From: a bacterium
GTDB taxonomy: Bacteria > Pseudomonadota > Alphaproteobacteria > Sphingomonadales > Sphingomonadaceae
Length of the DNA: 64,000 nucleotides
Assembly (NCBI GenBank): GCA_030824575.1
Contig: JAVBXL010000223.1
Coordinates: 94,650 to 158,649, forward strand
Reading direction: 5' to 3'
Notes under the pieces: generated by a model
The model's input: the letters and a program-made list of their open reading frames with translations, nothing else
Databases searched by the model: none
What the model was told of the DNA's origin: nothing
Made by a program: the position numbers and the translations under genes
Shown here: piece by piece, positions 31,976-41,993 of the stretch
How positions within the stretch are numbered: the stretch's first letter is position 1
How the letters are laid out: each line of letters opens with the position of its first letter

Positions 31976-32785
31976 CTATAATCCCTCGTGACCGACATTT
32001 GATCCATAGCCTATGCGATCGGCGGCGCTTTGCGCGGCGTGCGCCAGCCGTTGCGCCCAGATATTCTGACCGGCCGCGTCCCCGATCAGATCCTGGCGCA
32101 CCTCCATTTCGGCATAGGGAAGCTGATGCGGGAAGGCGTGACGCGGGACGGTATGGTCAGTGGCGTCCATTTGGTAGGGTTGGTTGTCGCCGACGGTCAG
32201 CGCGGTGTCGGCGCGCAGCGCATCCAGCATCGCCTGTGCGAAATCGGTGCGACCCAGCCAATGCAGCACGCCGACGTCCCAGGGGCGGGCGATGCCGTCC
32301 ATGATCGGGGTGAAGCTGTGCAGCGACAGCAGGATGGTGGCGCGCCCGGCCGCCCGACGCGCGGCGATCGTGGCGGCGATCGCGGCGTGATAGGGGGCGT
32401 GGATCGCCGCGACGCGCGCGGCGCGGGCGGTGGCGTCCAGCCCTTCATTGCCGCTGATCCGGCTGCCGTCAGACAAAGGCGGAATCGCCTCCGCTTGTTC
32501 CGGGTCGCGGTTGCAGTCGATGACGAGGCGCGAATAATATTGATGCAGGAACGGTGCGTCGATAAGCGTGGCGAGAGCATGGCCAAGGCCGTGGACGCCG
32601 ATGTCGATGGCGATGTGGCGGCCACGATCCGGGGCGGCGAGGCCAAGGTCGCCGAGCGCGGCCGGCACCGCCCACCCGGCATGGTCGCCGATCAGCAGGA
32701 ACGGCGAGGCCCCTGCCGCGTTGAACAGTCCGACCGGCGCCGGATCGTCCGCACCCAACAGCCCAACTGCCGTGCGCCCGGCCAT
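31976..32785 (-). CDS. N-formylglutamate amidohydrolase
   Basis: This 269-residue protein fits the FGase family, which hydrolyses N-formyl-L-glutamate or related N-formyl amino acids: FLLIGDHAGWAVP, HIAIDIGVHGLGHALATL, YSRLVIDCNRDP, ILLSLHSFTPIMDG and GDNQPYQMD. The metal-binding residues are present. No histidine-degradation genes lie nearby, so its role here is unclear. GAGGGG lies 8 bases before the ATG. The start codon is only 14 bases from the divergent transglutaminase start. Confidence 0.85.
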   Translation of the reverse strand: MAGRTAVGLLGADDPAPVGLFNAAGASPFLLIGDHAGWAVPAALGDLGLAAPDRGRHIAIDIGVHGLGHALATLIDAPFLHQYYSRLVIDCNRDPEQAEAIPPLSDGSRISGNEGLDATARAARVAAIHAPYHAAIAATIAARRAAGRATILLSLHSFTPIMDGIARPWDVGVLHWLGRTDFAQAMLDALRADTALTVGDNQPYQMDATDHTVPRHAFPHQLPYAEMEVRQDLIGDAAGQNIWAQRLAHAAQSAADRIGYGSNVGHEGL

Positions 32786-32799
32786 CAGGATTGCCCCTC

Positions 32800-33738
32800 A
32801 TGCCATTGCTGACGATCCATCATGTGACCAGCTATCGCTATCAGCAGCCGGTGTCGCTGGGTGAACATCGCATCATGATGCGCCCGCGCGAGGCGTTTGA
32901 CCAGCGACTGCTGTCCGCCCGGCTCGATATCGACCCGGAACCCAGCGAATTGCGCTGGCTGCATGATGTGTTCGGCAATTCGGTGGCGATCGCTTCGTTC
33001 AAACGGCGGGCGTCGCATCTGGTCGTGACGAGCGAAACGACTTTGGAACATGCGCCGCTGGCGGAACGGCAGGTCGATGTGGAGCCCTATGCCCGGCTGT
33101 TCCCGTTCACCTATGCGTCAGAGGACATGCCTGACCTGCTAAGGTCGATCGAGCGGCAATATCATGATCCCGAACGGATCGTGGACAATTGGGCGCGCGC
33201 CTTCGTCAGTAATCATGGCGATACCGGCACGGTCGACCTGCTGACGCGGATGGCGACCGGCATCCAGCGCGACTTCACCTATGTCCCGCGCCAGGAAAAG
33301 GGCACCCAGTCGCCGATCGAGACATTGCGCAAGCGCCAGGGCACCTGCCGCGATTTCGCCGTGCTGATGATAGAGGCGGTGCGGGCGCTGGGTTTTGCCG
33401 CGCGCTTCGTCTCAGGCTATGTCTATAATCCTTCGCGGTCCGAAGATGTGGTGGGCGGCGGAAACACCCATGCCTGGGTGCGCATTTTCCTGCCCGGATC
33501 GGGCTGGGTCGAGTTCGACCCGACCAACGGCATTATCGGCAATCGCGGGCTGATCCGCGTCGCCATCGCGCGCGATCCCTATCAGGCGCTGCCTTTGTCG
33601 GGCACCTGGTTCGGCCTGCCCGCCAGCTTCCTGGGGATGGACGTGACCGTAGACGTGCGGCGCGCCGATCCCCGGAAATTCCCCGTGTCAGACCATGGGG
33701 CCATCAACAGCCGAGCCATCGGCGCTTCAGGAAAGTGA
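32800..33738 (+). CDS. Transglutaminase-like cysteine protease-fold protein
   Basis: This 312-residue protein has an N-terminal beta domain (YRYQQPVSLGEHRIMMRPRE) and a transglutaminase core with Cys-His-Asp: KRQGTCRDFAVLMIEAVRAL, NTHAWVRIFLPG and GWVEFDPTNG. The family is COG1305 (Transglut_N plus core), common in bacteria and mostly of unknown substrate; peptidase or amidase activity is likely. ATG 32800 has AGGA 9 bases upstream. The next gene is a second family member 6 bases away, then an M3 peptidase, so the three probably act together on peptides. Confidence 0.88.
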   Translation: MPLLTIHHVTSYRYQQPVSLGEHRIMMRPREAFDQRLLSARLDIDPEPSELRWLHDVFGNSVAIASFKRRASHLVVTSETTLEHAPLAERQVDVEPYARLFPFTYASEDMPDLLRSIERQYHDPERIVDNWARAFVSNHGDTGTVDLLTRMATGIQRDFTYVPRQEKGTQSPIETLRKRQGTCRDFAVLMIEAVRALGFAARFVSGYVYNPSRSEDVVGGGNTHAWVRIFLPGSGWVEFDPTNGIIGNRGLIRVAIARDPYQALPLSGTWFGLPASFLGMDVTVDVRRADPRKFPVSDHGAINSRAIGASGK

Positions 33739-33744
33739 CCTTCG

Positions 33745-34560
33745 ATGCTGATCCGCTGCGGATATGACATAAGATTCGAAACCGACACCAGGACCGCGAT
33801 GATGGCGATGCTGAGTCTGCATCCCTCCCGCCACCAGGACTTGCGCACGCCCCAGCGGTTGATGGCGGACCCTGATATTCCGCTTTATCATTTCGAGGAC
33901 GGGTTCGGGAATGTCGCGACCCGGCTGACTATCCCGGCGGGCGGGGTCACACTGTCCTGCGACTTCGTGATCGAGGATAGCGGACTGCCCGACACGCCGG
34001 CACCCGACGGCCCGCAGATCGCGGTCGAGGATCTGCCCGATGCGGTCATGCCCTTCCTGCTGGGCAGCCGCTATTGCGAGACGGACCGGTTGATGGCGGT
34101 CGCCTGGGCCAATTTCGCGCATTATGGAACGGCGCGGGCGCGGGTCGATGCGATCGTCAGCTTTGTCCACAATCATATCCAATTCGGCTATCATCATGCG
34201 CGCCCGGACAAGACCGCGTGGAATGCCTATCAAGAGCGGCAGGGCGTGTGCCGCGACTTTGCCCATCTCGCCGTCACGCTATGCCGTTGCATGAACATCC
34301 CCGCGCGCTACTGCACCGGCTATCTGGGCGATATCGGCATCCCGCCGGTGGACGCGCCCATGGATTTCAGCGCCTGGTTCGACGTCTATATCGACGGCGA
34401 ATGGTACACCCATGACGCCCGCCACAACACACCGCGGATCGGCCGCATCCTGATGGCGCGCGGACGCGATGCCACCGATGTCGCCTTGACCACCGCCTTT
34501 GGTCCGGCGAACCTGGTGCGGTTCGAAGTGCACACCGACGAGGTCCAATCCATTGACTGA
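33745..34560 (+). CDS. Second transglutaminase-like protein, altered at the histidine position
   Basis: This 271-residue paralogue has the catalytic cysteine in RQGVCRDFAHLAVTLC, but the usual HAW segment reads DFSAWFDVYIDGEWYTHDARHN, with serine where histidine is expected and histidines further on. An alternative catalytic His is possible and this variant may be normal for the subfamily. It ends with the RGRDATDVALTTAFG signature. It follows the first paralogue by 6 bases and overlaps the start of the M3 peptidase gene. Confidence 0.85.
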   Translation: MLIRCGYDIRFETDTRTAMMAMLSLHPSRHQDLRTPQRLMADPDIPLYHFEDGFGNVATRLTIPAGGVTLSCDFVIEDSGLPDTPAPDGPQIAVEDLPDAVMPFLLGSRYCETDRLMAVAWANFAHYGTARARVDAIVSFVHNHIQFGYHHARPDKTAWNAYQERQGVCRDFAHLAVTLCRCMNIPARYCTGYLGDIGIPPVDAPMDFSAWFDVYIDGEWYTHDARHNTPRIGRILMARGRDATDVALTTAFGPANLVRFEVHTDEVQSID

Positions 34561-36577
34561 CCCCCATGCCAATGCCTTGCTGCAACCTTGGGGCGGCGCG
34601 CTGGGCGCGCCGCCCTTCGACAAGGTGCGGGACGAAGATTTCCTGCCTGCGTTTGAGACGGCTATGGCTTGGCACCGGGACGAGATCGCGGCGATCGCTG
34701 GAGAGGGTGGACCAGCGACATTCGACATCGTGATCGCCGCGCTGGAGCGGTCGGGCGCGCCGCTGGCGCGGGTGCGCCGGCTGTTCTGGACGCTGTCCTC
34801 CGCGCAGGGGACGCCCGGCATCCGCGCGATCGAGGGCCAGGTGTCGGCGATGCTGAGCGCCCATGGGACCGCGATCAGCCACGACGCCGCGCTCGCGGCG
34901 CGGGTAGCGGCGGTCCATGATGCACGCCACGACACGGGACTGACGGCGGAACAGATACGGTTGGTGGAAAGCAGCCATGCCGGATTCCGGAGTGGCGGCG
35001 CTGAGCTGGCACCGGCGCAGAAGGCGCGGTTCGCGGCGATCGACGCACGGCTGTCGGCGCTGGCGGTGCAGTTCGGCCATAATGTGCTGGCCGCGACCGC
35101 CGACTGGGTGCTGGACCTTGGTCCCGACGACCTGGCCGGACTGCCCGCCGGCTTGCGCGATGCCGCCGCCGGGCGCGCGGCGGCCAAGGGGCGGGCGGGA
35201 CGCTATCATGTCACGCTCGATCGCACCGATTATGAGAGTTTCCTGACCTTTTCCGCGCGGCGCGACTTGCGCGAGGCGTTGTGGCGCGCCTTTACCGATC
35301 GGTGCGACGGTGGGGCGCACGACAATTGGCCAGTGATCGCGGAGACGCTGGCGCTGCGGCAGGAGCGGGCCGCGCTGCTGGGCTATGCCGACCATGCCCA
35401 TTATGCGCTGGAAGACAGCATGGCGCATGATCCCGCTGCCGCTGCCGACCTGCTCGCCCAGCTATGGGAACCGGGTAAGCGTCGCGCCGCCGAGGAAGCG
35501 GCCGAATTGCAGGCGTTGATCGATACGGGCGGCGATAGTTTCGCGCTCGCGCCCTGGGACTGGCGCTTCTATGCCGAGCAGGTGCGCCGCGACCGCTATG
35601 CATTGGACGGCGGGGCGTTGGCCGAACATCTGCGGCTGGACGCGGTGCGGCAGGCGGCGTTCGACAGCGCCGCGCGCCTCTATGGCCTTACCTTCACCCG
35701 CCGGGCGGACATTGCCGGCTATCATCCTGACGTATCGGCTTGGGAAGTGGGCGATGCGACGGGTGCGCCGGTCGGCCTGCTCTTCACCGACTATCTGGCG
35801 CGGCCCGAAAAACATGGTGGCGCCTGGATGGGCAGCCTGCGCGTGCAGGAGGCGATGGACGGCGACGTGCGTCCAGTCGTCTATCTGGTCGCCAATTTCG
35901 CCGCCGCGCCGCCGCCCGACACCGCAGCGACGCGCCTGTCGATCGATGAGGCGCGCACGCTGTTTCACGAGTTTGGCCATGCGCTGCATGGCCTGCTGTC
36001 GCGTGTGACCTATCCCAGCCAGTCGGGCACGGCGGTCGCGCGGGATTTCGTGGAATTTCCCAGCAAGTTCATGGAAAATTGGATCGTCAGCCGCGATGTG
36101 TTGTCGAGTTTCGGCGTGCCCGATGCGCTGATCGATGCGATCCGTAACGCGGGATCCTATGGCCAGGGCTTCGCCACGGTAGAATTGATCAGCTGCGCGC
36201 TGGTAGACCTTGCCATGCACAGGTCGCACGGTGCCGCCGCCGATCCGCGCGGCTTCGTCGCGGCGGAACTGGAGCGGCTGGGGATGCCGACGGAAATCGG
36301 GCTGCGGCATCGCTTCCCCTATTTCACCCACATTTTCGACGGTGGCTATGCCAGCGCCTATTATAGCTATGCCTGGTCGGAGGCGCTGGACGCCGATGCG
36401 TTCGAGGCGTTTTTGGCGGCGGGCGATATTTTCGATTCCGCACTCGCCGCCCGTTTCCGCGATGAGATATTGGCGGCCGGCGACAGCCGCGATCCGATGG
36501 ATTCGTTCAGGGCGTTTCTGGGCCGCACGCCCGACGCCAGCGCCCTGATGCGCGCCCGGCATCTGGTCGATGCCTGA
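34553..36577 (+). CDS. M3 family oligopeptidase (Dcp/OpdA-like)
   Basis: This 674-residue zinc peptidase has the M3 motif HEFGHALHG (about residues 472-480) in ARTLFHEFGHALHGLLSR, and downstream FVEFPSKFMENW and GGYASAYYSYAWSEALDAD. M3 enzymes are cytosolic oligopeptidases or peptidyl-dipeptidases. The start is TTG at 34553, with GAGG 9 bases upstream; it overlaps the preceding transglutaminase gene by 8 bases and begins TDPHANALLQPW as relatives do. No signal peptide is seen. Confidence 0.9.
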   Translation: MTDPHANALLQPWGGALGAPPFDKVRDEDFLPAFETAMAWHRDEIAAIAGEGGPATFDIVIAALERSGAPLARVRRLFWTLSSAQGTPGIRAIEGQVSAMLSAHGTAISHDAALAARVAAVHDARHDTGLTAEQIRLVESSHAGFRSGGAELAPAQKARFAAIDARLSALAVQFGHNVLAATADWVLDLGPDDLAGLPAGLRDAAAGRAAAKGRAGRYHVTLDRTDYESFLTFSARRDLREALWRAFTDRCDGGAHDNWPVIAETLALRQERAALLGYADHAHYALEDSMAHDPAAAADLLAQLWEPGKRRAAEEAAELQALIDTGGDSFALAPWDWRFYAEQVRRDRYALDGGALAEHLRLDAVRQAAFDSAARLYGLTFTRRADIAGYHPDVSAWEVGDATGAPVGLLFTDYLARPEKHGGAWMGSLRVQEAMDGDVRPVVYLVANFAAAPPPDTAATRLSIDEARTLFHEFGHALHGLLSRVTYPSQSGTAVARDFVEFPSKFMENWIVSRDVLSSFGVPDALIDAIRNAGSYGQGFATVELISCALVDLAMHRSHGAAADPRGFVAAELERLGMPTEIGLRHRFPYFTHIFDGGYASAYYSYAWSEALDADAFEAFLAAGDIFDSALAARFRDEILAAGDSRDPMDSFRAFLGRTPDASALMRARHLVDA

Positions 36578-36589
36578 TGCCGCGGCGGT

Positions 36590-36972
<383 letters not shown>

Positions 36973-36976
<4 letters not shown>

Positions 36977-39480
36977 TCGCCCTCCCCTTTGACATGGCGG
37001 GTCGCGACGACCCGGCGCACTGTCGCCTTGAGATCGGGCAGCGAGGTGCGGGATTTGACCAGCACGGCGTCGATCTGGCCGGCAATCTCCATGTCGATGT
37101 CATGCGCGGAATAAATGATGGTCGGGATGGCGACGCCCTGATCATCCACCAGGTCGGGCAGCAGGTCTAGACCCAATCCTTCCTCCAGATGCACGTCCAG
37201 AATCGCCAGATGCGGCGTTTCCACCCGGAGCAGCGCGCGCGCTTCGGCCAGGGTCGTGGCTTTGAGAATATAGGCGATGCCCTTGAGCGCGGCGGCGGTG
37301 ATTTCAAGCGTATCCTGATCGTCGTCGAGATGCAGCACGGTCGGCCGTTCGATGCCTGAATGGCGGAAGGATGTGGCGATTGCGGCCTTCAACCGGCCGG
37401 GGTCGATAGGCTTGTCGATCCAGTCCACCAGGTCCAGCGACAGCGGCGTTTTTGCATCCCCACCATGCGCTGAAACCATCAGGATCGACAGTTTTTCCGG
37501 GCTTTCGAGCCGTCGGACTTCGCGGGCGAAGTTGAACGCATCGGCATCGTCCAGCGCCATGTCGAGCAGCAGCAGATTATAGCCGTGGGTGGCGATCGCT
37601 TCGCGCGCGGCGCGGGCGTTGACCACGACGCGGCTGGCATAGCCTTCGTCGGTCAGTTGCGATTGCAGCAGGCGGGCGACCGCAGGATTGCCCTCGCAAA
37701 TCAGGATGCGCGGCCCGTTCGACAGGTCGCCCATCTTGGCGCGGGGCAGCGCTGCGGGCAGCATGACCGGCAGCGTGAAGGCGAAGCGGGTGCCGCCGCC
37801 GGGCCGGTCCTCAAACCATAATTCGCCGCCATGTTGGGTGACGATTTCGCGCGCGATGGCCAGCCCCAGTCCCGTGCCTGGCGCGGCTTCGTCGCTGGCG
37901 GCGCGCTCGAACCGGCCGAAAATGCGCCCGCGAAATTCCTCGGGGATGCCTGGCCCTTCATCATCGACATAGACTGTCGCGCGACGGCCATCCTCGCTGC
38001 GCAACAGGCCGACGGCGATATGGCTGCCTTGCGAGGATATCTTGACGGCGTTCGACAAGAGGTTGGTGATGACCTGCAACAACCGTTCCTCGTCGCCCTG
38101 GACCATCAGCGTTTCGTCGGCAACGGCGCGGCCCAGCACGGCGCCGGCTGATCGGACCAGGCCGCCATTGTCGTCGCAGGCGCGCAACACGACATGGTGC
38201 AGGTCGATCGGCGCCAGCGTCATGCGCAGCTTGCCTGAATCGATGCGGTCGATGTCGAGCATGTCGTTGATCAGCCGGATCAGGCGCTGCGCATTATTTT
38301 CCGCGATGGTGACGAGGCCAGCCGATTCAGGGTCGAGCCGATTGCTGGCATCCAGCCGCAACAGGCCGAGCGCGCCGACGATCGAGGTGAGCGGCGTGCG
38401 CAGTTCATGACTGACGGTGGAGATCAGGTCGTCCTTCAGCCGCTCGACCCGCTTGCGTTCGACGATGTCGCGCAGCGACACGACGATATGGTCGCCGTCG
38501 GGCAAGGGCATGACGCCTAGCGCAATATCGACGGGCAGCAGGCGGCCGCTTTGGTGCCGGACCTGTCTGTCCGTCCAATAGGGGGTGCGCAGTTGGCCAT
38601 CGACCAAACCTATACGATCGAGGAAACTGCCAAGACCGGGCGCTATGTCGGAAATCAGGTCGAAATCGCGGCGGGCGAGGCTGGTCGCTTCATAGCCCAG
38701 CATCCGGGTCGCCGCCTGGTTGATGGTTTCTATGCTGCCGCTGGGATTGACGATGATGATCGGATCGATCGTGCTGTCGAGGATGGTTTCGTTGCGCCGC
38801 GCCGCTTCGAACCCGCGCAACTCGACCAGATATTGCGACACACGTTGACGCCACAAGCCAATCAGCGCGATCGCCAGCGACAGGCTGCTGAGCGCGACGA
38901 GTATCCACATCACTCGCTGCAGGGTTTCGGTGCGGCTGCGATAGGCGACGACCCGGGTCTCTCCAATGCGTTGTTCGTCGCGGATGACGCGATCCAGTTG
39001 CTGTTGCAGGCGGCTCATCAGCCGTTTGCCCTCACCATCGGCGACACGCTGCCGGGCCGTTTCCGGGCCGCGGCTGGCATATATTCGCAATACCTCGTCC
39101 ATCTCCGCGATCTTCGCCTGGGCGATGCGGCGCAGGCTGTCGAAGCCGGTGCGATGGGAGGGCGCATCGCGGTACAGCATGTCGGCGCTGGCGAAGGCGC
39201 GCTGAATGTTGCCATGCCATTCCCCGTAGCGGACACGAAATTCCGGGTCATTGGTGATGACATAGCCGCGCTGGCTGGATTCGGCAGCGCGCATTTGCGA
39301 CAATATGTCGATCAGCAGGACGCGCCGCTGGAAGGATTGGTCGGCATCCTCGCGCAGGCCGTTCCAGCGGCCATATTCGCCTCCCAGCCAGAACAGCAGC
39401 GCCGCCAGCACCATCGGAACGACCAGCGCCGCCAATACGAAGGGCGATGCGCTGGGCGGCTCGGGGGCAACACCGTTCAT
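36973..39480 (-). CDS. Hybrid sensor histidine kinase (CHASE3-PAS-HisKA-HATPase-REC-REC)
   Basis: This 835-residue membrane kinase has a first helix (about 13-33), a CHASE3-like sensor (about 40-185, AAESSQRGYVITND), a second helix (about 190-210), a PAS domain (about 225-345), HisKA with STVSHELRTPLTS (H358), a HATPase (NLLSNAVKIS, GTGLGLAIAREI), and two receivers (about 590-705 and 715-830). The first receiver has EG where an acidic pair is expected, although its phospho-Asp (LLLLDM) and KP are kept; the second looks complete (HLDDDQ, AILDVH). It is coupled by 4-base overlaps to a LuxR-type regulator upstream and a CheY-like receiver downstream. Confidence 0.93.
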
Positions 39481-40133
39481 GTAGGGCGATCCGCCGTCAC
39501 GATGCCGAGCAGGGGTTGCACCGCCAGCAATGCCTGGGCGCGGTTGCCGACGTCGAGCTTGCGGAAGATTGCGGTCAGATGCGCCTTCACGGTGGCTTCC
39601 GACACGGCGAGGTCGGCGGCGATCTGTTTGTTGAGGCGCCCGTCTGACAAGGCGATCAGGACGCGCAACTGCGCTCCGGACAGGCTGGCGATCCGGTCGC
39701 GCAGCGCTGCGGGGCTCGCTCCCGCCTCTGCCGCCGGGAAGCTTGTCTGCCCTTCCGCCAGCTTCTTGATGTCCCGCGCCAAATCGTCGAACGGCCGCGT
39801 CTTGTACAGGAAGCCTGCCGCGCCCAAGGCGCGGGCGCTTTCGACCAGCACAGGATTTTCATGGGCGGAGATTATCGCGATCGGCATCCGGCCAGCTTCA
39901 TGCTGCAACTGGAGGAAGCCGGAAAAGCCGCGCGCATCGGGCAGCACGAAGTCGAGCAGGATCAACCGATATTTGCCATGGCGTTTCAGCGCCGCCACGG
40001 CTTCGCCGATCGTGCCCGCCGTATCGACCGTCACGCCGGGCATCACTGCGCGTGCGGCAAGGGCCAGCCCCTCACGAATCAGAGGATGATCGTCCGCAAT
40101 CAATACGCGGCCGCCGGTCACGGTTTCTGCCAT
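39477..40133 (-). CDS. NarL/LuxR-type response regulator
   Basis: This 218-residue protein has an N-terminal receiver (VLIADDHPLIREG, LILLDFVLPDARG, FLYKTRPF) and a C-terminal LuxR helix-turn-helix (LNKQIAADLAVSEATVKAHLTAIFRKL). It is the first gene of the leftward phosphorelay operon, with its stop overlapping the kinase start. The HPt gene is divergent, 78 bases away. Target genes are unknown; the divergent HPt gene and its own operon are the obvious candidates. Confidence 0.93.
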   Translation of the reverse strand: MAETVTGGRVLIADDHPLIREGLALAARAVMPGVTVDTAGTIGEAVAALKRHGKYRLILLDFVLPDARGFSGFLQLQHEAGRMPIAIISAHENPVLVESARALGAAGFLYKTRPFDDLARDIKKLAEGQTSFPAAEAGASPAALRDRIASLSGAQLRVLIALSDGRLNKQIAADLAVSEATVKAHLTAIFRKLDVGNRAQALLAVQPLLGIVTADRPT

Positions 40134-40211
40134 CCTCCTACCTTGTCGTTATCCATCCGCGTAGGAATGGGCTAGTCATGGATCGGGCGCATTAAAGGGT
40201 GTAGTGCATCT

Positions 40212-40799
40212 ATGGAGCGATCGCAAAACACTTCCGCTGTCATCTTTATGACTGTCGCATTAACCTATTCACATGTTGGACAGGCGCTGCGTATGGCCGG
40301 TTGGGCGGTGCGTGAGGTCGATCAGGATGATGTTGATGCCGTGGCCAGCGCCATGATGATCGTGGTCGACGGGCAGGGTCAGCCGCCGCTTTTCCCAGGA
40401 AGCCGAATCGTTGCAGCCATCGTCGAGGGCGGGGCGGCTCCGTCTTTCCCGACCGACCTGGTAGTTGATGCGGACCAGGACATAGGCCCGATCGCGGAGA
40501 TTTTCAGCCGGTGGCTGCCGCCCGATGGCGAACGTCTGGCGCGCATGGAGGTCATGTTGGGGCGCGAGGGATTGTTGCCGGTGGTGCAGGGGCTGCGTGC
40601 GGAATTGCAGCGGGCGGTCGATGGCGCGGACGGCGTGGATGCCCACAAGATGGCGGGGTTGGCGGGGACATTGGGCTTTGCCGCCGCGAGCGCCAGTTGG
40701 CAGGCGGTGGATCAGGAAACCGGCGACGCTGCGACGGCGCGGCGCGACAGTCGAACCGCCCTGGTCGTGATAGACCGCTGGCTGGCGGCGTCAGAGTGA
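40212..40799 (+). CDS. HPt-domain phosphotransfer protein
   Basis: This 195-residue protein ends in an HPt four-helix domain with the phospho-accepting His in DAHKMAGLAGTLGFAAAS (about H145). The N-terminal 100 residues (VALTYSHVGQALRMAGWAVREVD, MMIVVDGQG) look like a degenerate receiver-type fold. It lies divergent from the LuxR-type regulator and could pass phosphate between the hybrid kinase receivers and the downstream regulators. It converges on the PilZ gene, with 10 bases between. Confidence 0.82.
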   Translation: MERSQNTSAVIFMTVALTYSHVGQALRMAGWAVREVDQDDVDAVASAMMIVVDGQGQPPLFPGSRIVAAIVEGGAAPSFPTDLVVDADQDIGPIAEIFSRWLPPDGERLARMEVMLGREGLLPVVQGLRAELQRAVDGADGVDAHKMAGLAGTLGFAAASASWQAVDQETGDAATARRDSRTALVVIDRWLAASE

Positions 40800-40809
40800 C
40801 GGCGGGCGA

Positions 40810-41460
40810 TCAGGCTGGGCGCGCCGCGTCCAGCATGACGGCCAGGACGACGCTACTGATCGGCTGAACAAAGCGGAAGCCGCAACTGCCTTCCCGCGAC
40901 CAACAGATCGTCCCGGCCACGCCATGCCGGTCGCCGAGCGTCAGGCCGAGCACGGCCTGCCGGCCGTCTTCCAGCGGTTCGGGCAGGGTCAGACGAGCCC
41001 CGCCGACCGAAATATTCTCGATCGTCGCCGGGATCGGCATGTCGTCGATCAGCAGCGGCACGGCATGGCGCATCGGGAAGCGCGGCTGGCGGGCGATCCG
41101 GCCAGACCGGCTGGCGCGCGCCGCGAAAATATCGGCGGGGCAGCAGCGCAGGTCGAAACTAAGGCCCGCTTCATGCCCCACAGCCCAGCGGATGCGGGCG
41201 AGGCGTGGGTCGAGGCCGCGCATTTCGATCAGGACGCGGGCACCCGGCGGCGGCGGGGCGGGCAACTGGATGCGCATCCCCCCTTCCGACAGGTCGCGCA
41301 CCATGCAGGGCAGGCTGCGGCCGTCGAAGGATATCTTGCCGATCGTGAAGACCGTCGCTGCGCGCGCATCGCGCCGCCGCTCCACCGGGACGGTCGACGG
41401 TCCTGCGGTCGGGGCGGCGGCGATCGGCGGCATTGTCGCCTGTTCCATTCGATGTGGCAT
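40810..41460 (-). CDS. Tandem PilZ-domain protein
   Basis: This 216-residue protein has two PilZ domains. The first (about 27-110) has RRRDAR and DLSEGGM, both canonical for c-di-GMP binding; the second (about 118-210) has basic RQPRFPMR but NISVGGA, with Asn replacing the usual Asp. The gene begins only 17 bases after the last DUF11-type gene of a large secreted-protein array, so it may be its final member and act as the c-di-GMP sensor for it. No signal peptide is seen. Other in-frame starts (41448) are possible. Confidence 0.82.
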   Translation of the reverse strand: MPHRMEQATMPPIAAAPTAGPSTVPVERRRDARAATVFTIGKISFDGRSLPCMVRDLSEGGMRIQLPAPPPPGARVLIEMRGLDPRLARIRWAVGHEAGLSFDLRCCPADIFAARASRSGRIARQPRFPMRHAVPLLIDDMPIPATIENISVGGARLTLPEPLEDGRQAVLGLTLGDRHGVAGTICWSREGSCGFRFVQPISSVVLAVMLDAARPA

Positions 41461-41477
41461 GTCTGAATTACCCCTGG

Positions 41478-41993
41478 TTAACGCAGTTTGACGCGGAAGC
41501 GGACGGTGAACGACCCGCCTGTCTTGAATGTGGTGACGGGTTTGATGCGGATGGCGCGGACATTGGCGTCATAGCCGTTGGCATCGGGGACGGGGGTGTA
41601 GGCCCAGCTTGCCCCGTTGCTGAATTCGATGCCGTCGGTCGTGCTGCCCAGGCCGCTGAACGTATAGGTCAGGCCACTGTCGCCCACGCCCAGCACGATC
41701 GCGCCGTTGGTGAATAGCACCGGACCACTGCCGCTCGCCCCCAGGTCGCTGACGCGCAGGATGACATTGGCGGGTAGCGGCTCTTCGAACGCGATGCCGC
41801 GCACCGTCTTGCCGAAGTTGGTGAGCGGATTGGCGAGGGTCGCGCTATAATCGACCACCGCGCCGGGGATGGCGCGCGGGATGAGGTTGCCCATGGGATC
41901 GGACACGATGCTCACTGACTTGGTCGCCGAGATCGGATCGGCCAGAGCGGGCGTGGACAGGCCGGCGAGCAGCAGGAAGGCGAACCGACGCAT
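41478..41993 (-). CDS. Secreted DUF11-type protein (small)
   Basis: This 171-residue protein has a signal peptide (1-18, ending PALA) and one beta-sandwich domain of DUF11 type: KSVSIVSDPMGN, IPGAVVDYSATLANP, GIAFEEPLPANVILRVSDL, ending in a basic strand FTVRFRVKLR. DUF11 domains are Ig-like repeats of surface proteins. Its ATG overlaps the stop of the giant gene by 3 bases, so the two are coupled. It may be an accessory or displayed subunit of the same surface structure. Confidence 0.8.
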   Translation of the reverse strand: MRRFAFLLLAGLSTPALADPISATKSVSIVSDPMGNLIPRAIPGAVVDYSATLANPLTNFGKTVRGIAFEEPLPANVILRVSDLGASGSGPVLFTNGAIVLGVGDSGLTYTFSGLGSTTDGIEFSNGASWAYTPVPDANGYDANVRAIRIKPVTTFKTGGSFTVRFRVKLR

